Assembly (NCBI RefSeq): GCF_001659605.2
Contig: NC_035171.2
Coordinates: 27,941,825-28,005,824 of the forward strand
Direction: 5' to 3'
Length of the DNA: 64,000 nucleotides
Origin: Manihot esculenta
Lineage: Eukaryota > Streptophyta > Magnoliopsida > Malpighiales > Euphorbiaceae
A program made the position numbers and the translations under genes. Positions 12,401 to 24,408 of the stretch are shown piece after piece. The notes under the pieces were generated by a model, which was given only the letters and a program-made list of their open reading frames with translations, ran no database searches and was not told the origin of the DNA. How positions within the stretch are numbered: position 1 is the first letter of the stretch; every line of letters starts with the position of its first letter.

Positions 12401-13509
12401 CGGAGAACTCCTACGGAATGTTGGTTTTGAGTTGGGGGATTGCTGGATGGAAAAAGGGCATTATCTATGTCTTAGACCTTGTTAGCTTACTTACTAATGG
12501 TGTTGAATCCCACATCGATTGTTGAAAGGGGTAATGTACTCCTATATGGGCCATAGGCACTCCTTCCCCTTGAGCTAGCTTTTGGAGTAAGTTAGGTCTG
12601 ACCCAAATTTAACATGGTATCAAGGCCTCCCATCTGATGTTGGGCCTCTTATAAATATGTCACGCACGAGTAAAATTCTAAACGTGAGGGAGTGTGTTGA
12701 ATCCCACATCGATTGTTGAAAGGGGTAATGTACCCCTTATATGGGCCATAGGCACTCCTCCCCCTTGAGCTAGCTTTTGGGATGAGTTAGGCCTGATCCA
12801 AATTTAACAGGTGGCAATGAATTAATCATAATTGACACTAGCTATGAAATTATCATCAGAGCCAAATAAGTTAATAAGAAATTCAAGCTTAAGATACAGG
12901 CCCTCCATCTATTTTCATTACAAAATGTTAGCGTTAACAGAAACTTTTATGTGATTGCGAATCATTCCAGTTTGTGTTGATCTTCTAGATGTTATATTGC
13001 ATCTGAACCAAGTGCGAATATTGCAGGTTCACGAAAATGCTTATCTTAGTGATTTCCATCATTGCTTTTCCTTGCCGTCAAATATGTCAGGTGCATGGCG
13101 CTTTTCTTCTATTTTTGTCCTCCTCCTTGTGTATTTTTCAGCTTTAAACCTTGGGATATCTTAGCAATGGGATGCCTATGTAAAACAGCTTAAAGTTCAA
13201 TAGAGTAGAAGTGTAGAACATTCTTCTACTGTCTGCCTGTGCGTAAGCTTTATGAATTGACTTCTCTTTCTATCTCTCATTCCTTTTGCTTTCCATGTTT
13301 TTATATGTGGGATGATGTGGTGGGCAGAGGAGGAGGGTAGTTAGCAATATTATTTTGGCTGAACTATAAATTTGCTTCTGAACTATTTGAAAGAAGCACA
13401 GTGCATTTCTGATCTTTAAATTTTTATCCATTGCACCTGTCTTTTTATTTTTGACCTGTTACGTCCTTCAATTGTTTATTTTTCTAAATAATACAAACAG
13501 TTTTCAAAT

Positions 13510-13553
<44 letters not shown>

Positions 13554-16500
13554 ATATATATATATATATATCATTTCCAGTCTATATATCTTCTTCCGCT
13601 TTATAACTGTAAACTTGCAATTGGTCGAAAATAAAAAGTCAGGTATCTAATAGGCCAAAATAAAAGATGAAGGTGTTATGGCTAAGGACTAGAGCAGTTA
13701 ATGTATTTTCATGTCCTTTGACCCTCGTTGCTATTTGGTGTGTATTTATCTATGACCTAAATTGATAATGCATGTATGAATAGGTTTAAGGGTAAAACAA
13801 AAAACAGTTAAACCTTTTTAAGTTTTCACAGTTATATCCCATCCACTTAATTTTAGCAATTGTCTCAGTTTTGAAGGTTAGTTTTAAATTTGTCCAATGA
13901 TCAAAATTTAAATTGGGGGTGCTTACTTGGCAATTGACTAGAATGAAAATGTTTTGTGGGTCCTACAACTAACAAATATCTTTGTCCTACTCAGCTACCA
14001 TATAAGCATCTCCAACTTCAATTATGATGATGGGACAAATTTATATGTGACCTTTAAAATTGGTTTAGACTTTAGATTTGCTAAAATTAAAAGATTTAAT
14101 CATAAAAAATTCTATTCTTTACAAATTTTTGCAATTGTATCCTATTAAACTTTGAACTTTATATCTTGTTTTTAATGCACTCTACTATTATTTCTACGGT
14201 TAGAAACTAATGAAATTACCATGTCATTTGACACATCATCACCATCACCATGTGATTCTATCACGTTAGTAAAGTTCAGGATAGAATTGGTAATAATTTA
14301 AAATTTAGGGTTTAATTGAAAAATTTCAAAGTTTAGGTTGCAATTGTATTTTTTTTTCTTTAATGTTTAGGGTTTTTTTTGTCATTTTTCTAAAATTAAA
14401 ATTTATAAGATTTTTTTTATAGTTTTATAAGTTTTTATTATTAATTGTATTTAAAAAATAATTTATATTATTATTTTTATTATAATTTTTTTAGTTTTAT
14501 CAATAATTTAGGTATACCAATTTATTTTAATTCAATATTGAATTAACCTATTTTCTAAATTATTTTTTTTTTGAAATCCATTCTAATTATTATTATACTT
14601 TAAAAAAAGTGCATGATTAATAATATGGTTGAAAGTCGAAATAATGCTATTTAGAAACGTATTAAAAAAAGTTATAATTAATTTTATTATTTTATATTTT
14701 TAAAACTAAATTATGTAAATTTGAAATCAATTTTTAATATTTTGTAACTAATATATGCAATAATTTTTTTTTCTTAAGAATAATAACGAAAAGTAAACCT
14801 ATAGAATATATTCAAAAAAAAAATGGGTATGTTGAGTCAAGATAGGATAAGAAGAATTTTTTGTTTTCTGAGATATTGATAAAAATAGTAACAACATAAA
14901 GTTGATTTTTAAATACAATTAATAATGAAAATTTAACATTATTAAAATTATAAAGTGTTGACCAACATAGGAGGTTCCTAACCCTAATTAGGAAGATGTA
15001 GATCTTTGGGATCGTAATTAGACTTGATTATAGGGATTTTATTCTTATTGTAAATATTCCTGATTTAGGTTGATTCCTTGTGTATAAATGCTTAAACCTT
15101 GTAAAAATTAATTCAATTGGAATAGAATTCAAATTTTTTTTCAAAATTTTTCATGGTATCATAGCCTTGCCACTTTAATTAGCATAGGTTTCAAATCTAT
15201 CACAAAAAGTTAGGGTTAACTAATAGGTCAATTTTCTAGGCGACTATATCAAGGAAGTTGTTCGACACCGCCCGTACAGAAGAAAAGCCCATCAAATTTT
15301 CGGCAATCCCTGGCTATGCGACCCTGCTCGGAGCACGCTCATGTCCTCACGCGCTGCCATACCATTTTGTCTCCTTCCACGCGCCGACGCGTGAGCCTTT
15401 CTTCGGTGTCCTTTTCCAATCGGCTCTCCTTTCTAGCCTCCCTCTTTTCAGCATGTCGTGCCACTGAACGGCCCTATTCCATGACCGGATTCTCCTTTGG
15501 GCTTTTCAAGGTGTTTTAATAGTAACTTGGACATTCTTGCCTCTTTGTGTTGCTAGCCCCTTTTAACCTTTAAAACGTCAGATAAGAAAGGCACTAATGG
15601 AGGTGATGTACGTGTTTTTGATACTGTTCTATGAATTATCGATTCTAGTGCAAATAGACTCATGACGGGTCCTCTAAAAACTTCCTTATTACCTTCCATG
15701 TCTACAAAAGAACACAATCAGAATAGCCGATGACTCTTTTGTTCCTGTCTTTAGAATTGGATCGATTGTTTGTACTTCCAATACTAAGTTATCCTTTGTT
15801 CTCCATGTTCCTCATTTCCCTGTTAATCTTTTATCTGTCAGTGCTTTTACCAAAACTCTTAACTGTGAAATTGAGTTTTTTCCTGACCATTGTGTTATTT
15901 AGGATTTTCAAACTAGAAAGAGGATTGACTATGATATACTGCACAATGATTTATATATGTTGGAAGGAAATATGGATTTGAATTCACCTCGGGCTCTTTT
16001 CGAAAGAAATCAAAGTGTCAACTAGAAAATCATATAGTGGTATCGATGGTTAAGACATCCATCCTTCTTTGTTTTAGAAAAACTTTATCTTGATTTATTT
16101 TTCAAGGCTCAATATGGTTATTTAGTTTGTGATACTTGTGAGTATGCTAAGCATACAAGAACCTCTCCGGTAACAATAGAAGTAACAATAGAAGTACGAC
16201 TCCTTTCGTGACAACTCATTCTAATGTTGGGGACTTACTCAAACGGTTTCACTATCTACTAATCGTTGGTTTGTTATTTTATTAATTGTTGCACTTGTAT
16301 GACTTGGTTTTATTTGATAAAGACAGAGAGTGATGTGGTTTCATGTTTTTATTCTTTTCACAATATGATTTTGTACTCAATTTGATACTAAGATAAAAGT
16401 TTTGAGAACTGATAATGCTATAGAGTACATGGATGTTCGTTTTTCTGCTTATCAGGAGTTTAATGAGATACTGTATCAAACTAGTTGTCCTTACACTAGT

Positions 16501-19500
16501 GTCCAAAATGGTATTGCTAAAAGAAAAAATAGGCACATGTTAGAAGTAGTTTGATTTCTCTTTTTCACCGTAAACCTTCCAAAAACCTATTGGGGAGATG
16601 TAGTCTTAGCTGCAACTTATCTCATTAATAGAATGTTTCTCAAAACTCTTGCCATTAAAATCCCTTTAGAGGTGCTACAAGGAAACAATGCTTATATTGT
16701 TCCACCAAAAGTGTTTGGATGCACATGTTTTATTCATATTAGGACAGGTGTGAAGCTCAATCCGAAGCTCTTAAATGTGTTTGTTGGGTATTCTCCCACA
16801 CAAAAAGGTTATAAGTATTACCACCCTTCATCTAAAAAGTATTTTGTCAGTACAGATATTACGTTTAGAGAGACTGAACTTTATTTCAGTACTATCCTAT
16901 CACTTTTTCACGGAGAGAATAATGAGAGAGAAAAGATGATTTCTAGTCTTATAACTCTACAGTGTTCTACTCTAGAGGAGATTATTAGTGATTAAGAAAA
17001 GATAATTGGACATTTGGATAAATTAGATTTAAGGAGATATTCAAGAAGAGACACAACAGAAGCAGAAAAAACCATTTTGCAGCCTACTCAGTGTCATGAA
17101 TCTTCCTTTTATCCATTTGGTGAGTCAAACCTTGAGTCCATTAATGATCTAAATAAACCAGTTGTTCAAAGGAAAGGAGTTAGGTCTTGCACAAAGCACT
17201 CTATTTCTAACTCTCTCTTATGATTCTTCGTCTCTACCCTATAGAGCCTTTGTCTTGTGTATTTTCTCCGTGTCTATCCCATAGGATTGGAAGGAAGCTT
17301 CCAGAGAGTAATGATTGAAGAAATGAAAGCCTTAGCTAAAAATGAGATATGAGAGTTAATGTCTCTTCTGCCTAAAAAAAAAAATCAATTGTCTGCAAAT
17401 GGGTGTTCACCGTGAAACACAAAGCAGATGAATCAATTGAAAGATTCAAGGCCAGACTAATTGCCAAGGGATATACTTAAACCTATGGAGTGGATTAGCA
17501 AGAGCACATTTGCCCCTGTTGCCAAAATGAACTCAATCAGAGTATTGCTATTTTGTGTTGCCAATCTTGTCTTGGACCTCTAGCAATTTGATGTGAAAAA
17601 TGCATTCCTCCACAGAGACTTGGAGGAGGAAGTGTATATGGAAGTCCCTCTTGAATTTCTTGATGAAAAAATACAAAGAAAGGTGTGCAGATTAAAAAAA
17701 GGTTTTGTAGTAGTTTAGTTTAATCGATTCAGCAGAGCTATGATTTCCTTTGGCTATCAATAGAGTAATGCTGATCATACTCTATTTATCAGACATCACA
17801 AGTGTAAAATTATTCTTCACATAGTCTATATTGATGACATAGTAATGATAGAGGATGACATTGAAGAGATGATTCGACTGAAAAAGCTTTTGACTCAGGA
17901 ATTTGAAATTAAAGATCTAGGAAAATTTCAATATTTTATAGGAATTGGGGTTGCCAGATCAAAGAAGAAATCTTTATTTCTCGGAGAAAATACATTTTAA
18001 ATCTTTTAAAAGAAACTGATATATTAAGATGCAAACCAACAAAAACTCCCATTGAGAGCAATCACAAATTACACGTAAGAATTGGTGAATTAGTGGATAT
18101 TGACAGATATCAGAGGTTGGTAGGCAGACTGATTTATCTTTCACATACTTGACCAAACATAGCATATGCAATCAGTTTAGTCAGTCAGTTTATGCATGAT
18201 CATCGTGAGTTTCACATGTAAACAGTTTTTCACATTTTGCGATATTTTGAAATCTGCTTTTGGAAAAAGTCTCCTATTCGCTAAACATTGGTCATCTTAG
18301 CATACATGCATTCACATATGCAAATTGGGCTGAATCTCTTAATAATAGGAGGTCGACTAATGGTTACTACATACTTGTGAGACGAAACCTTGTCACGTGG
18401 AGAAGTAAAAAACAAAATGTTATTGGTCAATCAAGTGCTGAGGTAGAATATAGAGCGATGACACAAGATGTTTGTGAACTTTTATTGTTGCAGAGATTGT
18501 TGGAGGAATTAAAACTGTTGGAGGAATTGAAACTATTGGAGAGGGATAAACTCCTCTTGTACTGTGACAACAAAGTTGCTATCAGTATAACTCACAATTC
18601 GGTTCAAGGTGACCGAACAAAGCACATGGAGATTGATCGACACTTCGTTAAAAAGAAGTTAATAAATGGTATCTTGAGATTAGATTATGTCAGCAATAAA
18701 ATCTATCACATCTTGATTTGCAAGTTGAGCATGTGTAATATCTATGCACCAACTTGAGGGGGAGTGTTGACTGACTGTGCGGTTGTCGAAGCCGGTCAAA
18801 AATAACCTTTTTGGTTATCAACAATTTTACAACTGCAGATAGTGGCAAAAGGATCGAATCCATAGGGAATTGATACTTACCTATTTTTCTTATCAAGACC
18901 AAGTAAACAAACTGAAAGAAAAAAAACTGAAAGTAAAATAAAAAGGGGGGATTTTGAGATTGATGAATTAAACTAATACTGAAAGCAATAAAGTAAAGCA
19001 AATAATTGAAGTAAAGAAATTCAAATATGAGAAAAGCTCTAGTTGAAGAATTGGATCCACTTCAGTTGTTGAGATTGATTATTGATACTTAAATTCCTTT
19101 GATTCAATAAATTAGTTATGGAGATGGAAGACGCTTCTCACCACCATGTCTCTCCTTAAGCATAAATCAATTAGGGAATGTCCTCTAATTAATTACTAAT
19201 CAACAAGTTGCCAAGGAACGTCCTTGGGCCTTTGGCATCTAACAACTGTCAATTGCATTATGAAACAGAGAGACATAATTCTAGCTACCCAAACGCATGG
19301 TGATATTGCTAGATTATGCAATTTCTTTAGTTTTTACACCAATAGTTACTTATGTTTGAATAATCCAAGTAATTACGGACTTAAAACTATTCAAACTAAC
19401 AAATTATTACCTTGCAATCAAGAATTAATTGGCCCTATTGATCTAAACCACAAAGCAACAATGGAATTGCATAAATATTGAATAACAAAAGATAAACAAT

Positions 19501-22500
19501 GTATGTTCAGATCTCCCAATCTATAAAACAATTAAAGTTTCACCTAATCTTCAACTAGAAAAAAAAGGTTTCAGTCACTCATGGCTGAAACAAAACCAAA
19601 AATAAAGAAAGAGATGAAGAGATGTGGCCACTTGCAATTCCGTATGTGTGTCCAAGGGAGAGTAGAAAAGGCATGGGGAGGCTACTTATGTGTCTTTTTA
19701 TAGTTGAAAGTGTTGCCCTAAGTTTTCTTGATGAGGTGAAGCCTTCTTTTGAATTTTGAATTTTGAATTTTGAATCTTGATTACTTGGGAGGCAAGTATG
19801 TCTTGGGGGCAAGTATGTCTTGATTACTTGGGAGGCAAGTATGTCTTTTTGAGATTTGGCTTCCTAAACAAGCTGAATTTTGAATTTTGAATGTGCATCT
19901 TCTTGAGATTTGGCTTCTTGAATAAGGGAAAGATTTCTTGAAAATTTGAATTTCAAATTACTCTGCTGAATGTACTTTTCTTATTTAGCACTTTCCTTAT
20001 TTATCTTCACTTCAGCTACAACTTGACTTAGGTAACAAGCTTGTTCTCCTTTGTCCCTTTTTAGGCAATTTTAAAAGCATTTTCACCAAATTACCCTTTA
20101 CACTATTTTCTGCAAAATAAGATCAAAACCACAGAATTAAGCAGAAAAAGTGTAAATTAACATTAATAACAACATGATAAAATGGTCTAAATTTGGCTCT
20201 ATCATTGACTAATATAGAAAATTCCTAATTAGGAGTATTTAGATATTTGAAATCCTAATTAGGCTTGATTATAGAAATTTTATTCTTATTATACATATTT
20301 CTAATTTAGATTGATTCTTTGCGTATAAATACTCAGATCTTATAAAAATCAATTCAATTAGAATAGAATTAAAAGTACCTCCCAAAATTCTTCATAAAGT
20401 TACATATTTCATAAAAAAAAGTTTTATAAAATTTAATTTGAGAGTTAATCATAAAAAAGTCATGATTTCAAAAAAATTCACAATTGCATTCTAAACTTCG
20501 CTCACGTGACAATAACATGTCAAACGATATGACAATTCCATTAGTATCTAACAATGGAAATAACGGTAAAGTGCATTTGGGACAAAAATATAAAGTTTAG
20601 AGTTTGATTGGCAATAAATTTAGTACAGGATACAATTGCAAAAATTTGTCAAAGATAGGGTTTTTTTGTTTATTAACTCAAATTAAAACGGTTGGATATA
20701 GTTGCGAAAACTCAAAAAGGTTTGGCTTCTTTCACCATTATGCTATATTAATATTTAGATTTTTTTTTTCTCTCAAAGAAAATAGATTGTTTTTTCCTCC
20801 CGAAAAAGAAATTGAGAATAGTTTTGAACTGTGATTTCTTGGTGCAGAATTATGCTTCTCTCTCTTTATTCATTTCTTTCTTCCATTTTTCTGAAAAGGG
20901 AAGTACGTAGCTCCCAATTTGCATATGATAATTTGAAATGATCCTGAGTTAATAGGTCATACATTTTTTTCTAATCACCTGTTGAAATCAAAGTTTAATT
21001 GTTTTTATGTGTATTGACCTTGTTTCCTATTCCCATTTTGCTGAAAACTTTTCTTGTATCGTTTATATCAGCTGCGAATTATACACAACTAGAAGCAAGA
21101 CTAGTTGGCATTAATGTAATTGTTGGAAGGTAACTAAAGTACGATGGTGATCTGTTATTGTTTGAGCAAATTAAATTTCTTATCCGGGCTTATTCCTTGA
21201 ATTTAATCACTTGTTGATAGGCAAGGTGAGTCCTGTGATTCAGCATGCAAGGCAAATGGACAATCATGCGTCTCAAATAAGCTTCTGGTGCTTAATCAAT
21301 GTGACATGCAAGTAACATAAACTTTTCTTCTGTTTAGCTGTGCGTTTTTATATACTTGAAGTTTTCAGTTTTAGCATATTGAAATGTTTTCCCAAGAGGA
21401 AGAAAGAAACTCCTCAGTAATTGTTTCCATTCTGGTGTTCTGTACTCTTGTACTATTTTCATATCAAGGGTGGTCGAGTATCCAAGTGCAATGGTTGCGT
21501 TGGAATGACATATACATTGGGTTTTATTGCTGCAACAAAGAAGATTTAGTTAAATTCATGTCTTTTAGCCAAGCGAAGAATTTAGCAATTACATATTTCA
21601 ACTTGGCATCTCAATCTCTGTTGCGCCAGGCCGATTTCGGTTTTTAGCATCTCAAATACTGACCCCCTAATTTTCACATCAAGTGCTAGTTGATAACATA
21701 TCAGGATGATGTATGCGTTTAAATTCTCATCGGATATAGGAACTTTAGATGTAATGTGGTTGTGCACGATATGTGGTACAACGTGAATTTTTTTTTGCTT
21801 TGCATTTTCTAACATGATACTTACATATTGATTTGAATCTTTATTTATTTTTTCTTCTTCAACAGTATGCAGAAATATATGAGTTGCAAAGGAACATGTT
21901 TAGCAAGCATTGGAGCTGATCAGCCTGCAGAAGTTGTTGACAATGCTCCCAAACACTTGGTATTCCTCTTCCCTCTGGAGTTTTGGTAACTTCTAGACAG
22001 AGTAAAATATGAAATATTTGATCCTATAATGAAGCAAACATCAACGCATTGTCAAGTATTTTGTTAACAGTTGATAATTTATCATTGATGCTAAAACTAC
22101 TTACATGTGGCCGGATCGTAAGTCATGCCGTGGAACTTCAGAAAATTATAATGTTGATCCATTTTTGCAGAGTCATGAAAGATTTACATGTTTATTTTTT
22201 TTTTTCATCAGCATCTTGCCAAAGTAATTTTTATCGATTTTTTTTTATATATACTTGTCTGTATTCCTATCTTTTATTTATATTCTAAAAGAATTCAAGA
22301 ACTTTATGTTGCCAGCTTATCAAGGGAGATTATATTTATATATATATATATATAGATATAAGTGCTGTAGAAAGAAATTGTGAGGTGATGAGACTATTCC
22401 ATAAACAAGTTACTTGAAACTAAAATTCGTACTGTATGTTTCCTCAATGTTTCACAGAACCCAGGAGCCTGCTTGTATACTCGAACACAATCAATGCTTT

Positions 22501-22550
22501 CGTGTGATGGCTCCCATCAGCATACTAGGAGACTATGCCCCTGCGCATAG
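9446..22550 (+). CDS. SREBP-regulating-gene (SPRING / UPF0454) family protein, 11 exons
   Basis: Coding exons: 9446-9528, 10555-10631, 11313-11388, 11476-11548, 11640-11691, 12258-12319, 13027-13090, 21072-21129, 21221-21307, 21866-21959, 22458-22550. Phases agree throughout and give 819 nt, 272 aa. The N-terminus has a hydrophobic anchor (residues about 5-21, FHLCFLLLPLLILHF), then a luminal-type Cys-rich body: CRNTVQGR, RCCPERGEKFSC, QCCNSYEFCVSCC, FCAGRCRHNSESV, and a C-terminal CDGSHQHTRRLCPCA. These signatures match the UPF0454/SPRING family. The animal member is a Golgi protein that supports site-1 protease and SREBP processing; the plant role is inferred only by homology. Ten introns follow GT-AG except intron 9 (21308-21865), which is GC-AG. 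Intron 7 (13091-21071) is swollen by transposons. Confidence 0.9.
12501..12809 (+). mobile_element. TRIM (terminal-repeat retrotransposon in miniature)
   Basis: Two near-identical terminal repeats, 12501-12614 and 12695-12809, each begin tgttgaatcccacatcg and end atttaaca (TG...CA). The 80-bp interior opens with tggtatcaaggcc (12615-12627), a tRNA-iMet-type primer-binding site, and closes with the purine tract gtgagggagtg. There is no coding capacity. The flanks (aatgg / ggtgg) are only a partial 5-bp duplication. It sits in intron 6 of the SPRING-like gene. Confidence 0.9.
13510..13571. repeat. (TATC)n/(TA)n microsatellite in intron 7
   Basis: About ten TATC units are followed by about ten TA units, a compound simple repeat. 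Confidence 0.95.
13790..14400. repeat. Hairpin-type repeat, left copy beside the Copia element
   Basis: It contains gcaattgtatcctattaaac (14131 on) and, 150-200 bp later, the inverse order aagtttaggttgcaattgtat, so the block folds on itself. Its outer part (aaacctttttaagttttcac, about 13826) and its core match the reverse complement of 20430-20740. See the finding on nesting. Confidence 0.6.
15630..18757 (+). pseudogene. Broken Copia polyprotein
   Basis: Remnants in order: a protease-like IIDSSANRLMTGP at about 15637-15675; integrase C-terminal sequence at 16633-16995 with VFGCTCFIH, FVGYSPTQKGYKYYHP and YFVSTDITFRE; reverse transcriptase pieces at 17310-17960 with FDVKNAFLHRDLEEEVYME and an HIVYIDDIVMI catalytic strand; and RNase H at 18260-18757 with YANWAESLNNRRSTNGYYIL, SSAEVEYRAM, YCDNKVAISI and RTKHMEIDRHFV. 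Multiple stops and frameshifts interrupt it, and an 18-bp duplication repeats LLEELK within the RNase H. No recognisable gag survives: 15258-15520 is GC-richer sequence that I cannot assign. Confidence 0.85.
18772..20204. mobile_element. Solo-LTR-like insertion (1433 bp) inside the Copia 3' LTR
   Basis: It starts TGACTGTGCGGTTGTC, ends GGCTCTATCA, and is flanked by a perfect 5-bp duplication TTGAC (18767-18771 and 20205-20209), which splits the Copia LTR after its first seven bases. There is no PBS, PPT or protein domain, so I read it as a solo LTR left by recombination of a larger LTR retrotransposon of unknown family. Its orientation is uncertain because both strands start TG and end CA. 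It contains short internal repeats near 19748-19850 (gaattttgaattttg, and two copies of ttacttgggaggcaagtatg). Confidence 0.75.
20430..20740. repeat. Hairpin-type repeat, right copy, inverted relative to 13790-14400
   Basis: The reverse complement of this block shares tttttgcaattgtatcct, actttatat, gcactntacngttatttc and tttgacat motifs with 14110-14230, and aaacctttttgagttttc with 13826. Either two copies of a palindromic MITE, or the arms of one older DNA element interrupted by the Copia. Confidence 0.55.
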
Positions 22551-24408
22551 TTTCTGCTTGGTAAGTTTTGTTTCCTTCAGTGTATCAGTTGAAAATATTG
22601 GAATTAAATATTGAAGCAGCAGGGTATTTTACATGCATGAATGGGACATATACATGTGCATGCAAAATTGGACATTCTGTTAATCAAACCAAACCAAATC
22701 AAACAAAATTTACATTTATATAACCCAAATAACTAATTCTTGTATTCTTTTTTTTAATATATTGGTGTATTTAGCTTTTCTGAAAAAATGTTAGTATAAA
22801 TATACTCATAATACATAATTTATTGCATCTCCTTTTCATAATTCACAATTTATTTTGCAGGAAAAATTCTGTCCGGACGACACCCGTGAGGCAACAATCA
22901 TTTACTTTATATATTTCGCAAATGTTACTGACGAGTTATTATGTATTTATAGAGGAGCAAATTTTGTACACAAAACAAACAGAAATGGAAAATTATTATT
23001 TGGTTTATATTTTTGTAGTTTTTTCTTTTTTTTTTTTGCCGAATATTTATAGGAGTTGAGTGTAGGAAAGGGGGAAATGATGAATCGAACAAAGTTTTGT
23101 ACGATCAAGTCACGCGCTGCTAAATTGGAGAACGGGTAATTTACTTTGAACTACTTTTATAAGGTTAAATAAATTTAAATAAAATTAAATAGATTAAATA
23201 AAATGTAGCAAACATTGCATATTGTGAAAATAACAATCCATTGTGCCATGCACAATGCTATCATCACAATAAATTGCGGTTTCTCAAGACGTAGAAACTT
23301 GGAATCTTGCAGATTTTTGTCAATATTTCGTATGATAAAGTTTATTAAATATGATTATTACTATTTTTATTTTGATAATAAGAAATTACATTTTCATTTT
23401 CCACATAATATTAAATATTTTTAAGAAAATACTACTTAATTTTTATAGTATAGAAAATTAGTTAATTTTTTAATTTTAAAAAATTATTAAACTGTATTTG
23501 ATATTTTAAAAAGTTTATTAATTAATTTTCATTAATTTTATTATTAAATATTTTATTATTTAATTTTTATAATTTTAAAAAAATTTACTAATTTATTTCT
23601 AAATATTAAAAATATTTGAGATTATTTTATAGTATTTAATTGTTAAAATTAATAAAAAAATTAATTAATAAATTTTTTAAATATAAATAATATTTTAATA
23701 TATTTTTTAAAATTGAGTTATCAACTTAATAAAAGTTGTTATGCAAGCAATGAAATCTGATAAAAAGAAGAAAAAAAAAAAAAAAAAGAAAAGAAAAACC
23801 GTCAGACATATCGACCAGAAAGCAGTTGGAGCAAAGGTACAAAAGAGGAGGCCTTGATTTGTCCTGCTTCCCTGTTAAAGTACTCAACCACAGCTTTATG
23901 CGAAGTGAAATGGTTTTCCCCCCCTAATCATGTCAAATTTATTGATAATATATCAAATTTAACATTTTTAATTGTTCAAAATCTGCTTCAGCCCTCCACT
24001 AAAAAAATTTAGTATTCAGACCTATAAAATGGTTAAACCCATTAATTGATTATTTAATTTTAAAAAATATATTAAAATATTTTAAAATTTTTAAAAAATT
24101 TATTAGTTATATTAATTTTAATAATTAAATATTTCATTATTTAATCCACCTCGTATAAAAAAATTTACTACTTAATTTATTAATTTTATAGAAAATGTCA
24201 CTAAATACCTATGGAAATTTTAATTTATTTTTCAAAATATATTAAAAAACTAATGAGCTTCCTGAAAGGGATTACATAGTAATTTTACATATATCAGCAA
24301 AAAGTACCCATAGCAAGTAAAAGATTAAATTTATATATAAAAACAAAAACCCATGATTTGAATTTCCTTTCCTGTAATGGGAATGTGCTTAATCATCAAA
24401 TAACTCCA
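22551..24408. other. 3' flank of SPRING-like gene and intergenic DNA
   Basis: AT-rich, with several short open frames that carry no known motif, and a poly-purine A/G tract at 23760-23800. No gene is recognised. Confidence 0.5.

Larger units (their letters stand above)
14956..20394 (+). mobile_element. Degenerate Copia LTR retrotransposon in intron 7
   Basis: The left LTR is 14956-15153 (tgttgacc...tttttca). The primer-binding site tggtatcatagcc is at 15154-15166 and the polypurine tract gagggggag at 18756-18764. The right LTR starts at 18765 and, after an insertion at 18772-20204, resumes and ends at 20394. The 5-bp target duplication TAAAG flanks the whole element (14951-14955 and 20395-20399). 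The order protease, integrase, reverse transcriptase, RNase H identifies Copia. The two LTRs differ at many positions, so the insertion is old. It lies in the same orientation as the host gene. Confidence 0.95.

Noticed and set aside
15258..15519. GC-richer open frames after the Copia primer-binding site as a captured gene
   Set aside because: No recognisable domain, and the position fits a decayed gag/leader of the same element.
23760..23800. Poly-purine A/G run as a retrotransposon PPT or poly-A tail
   Set aside because: No LTR, coding remnant or target duplication beside it; read as a simple repeat.
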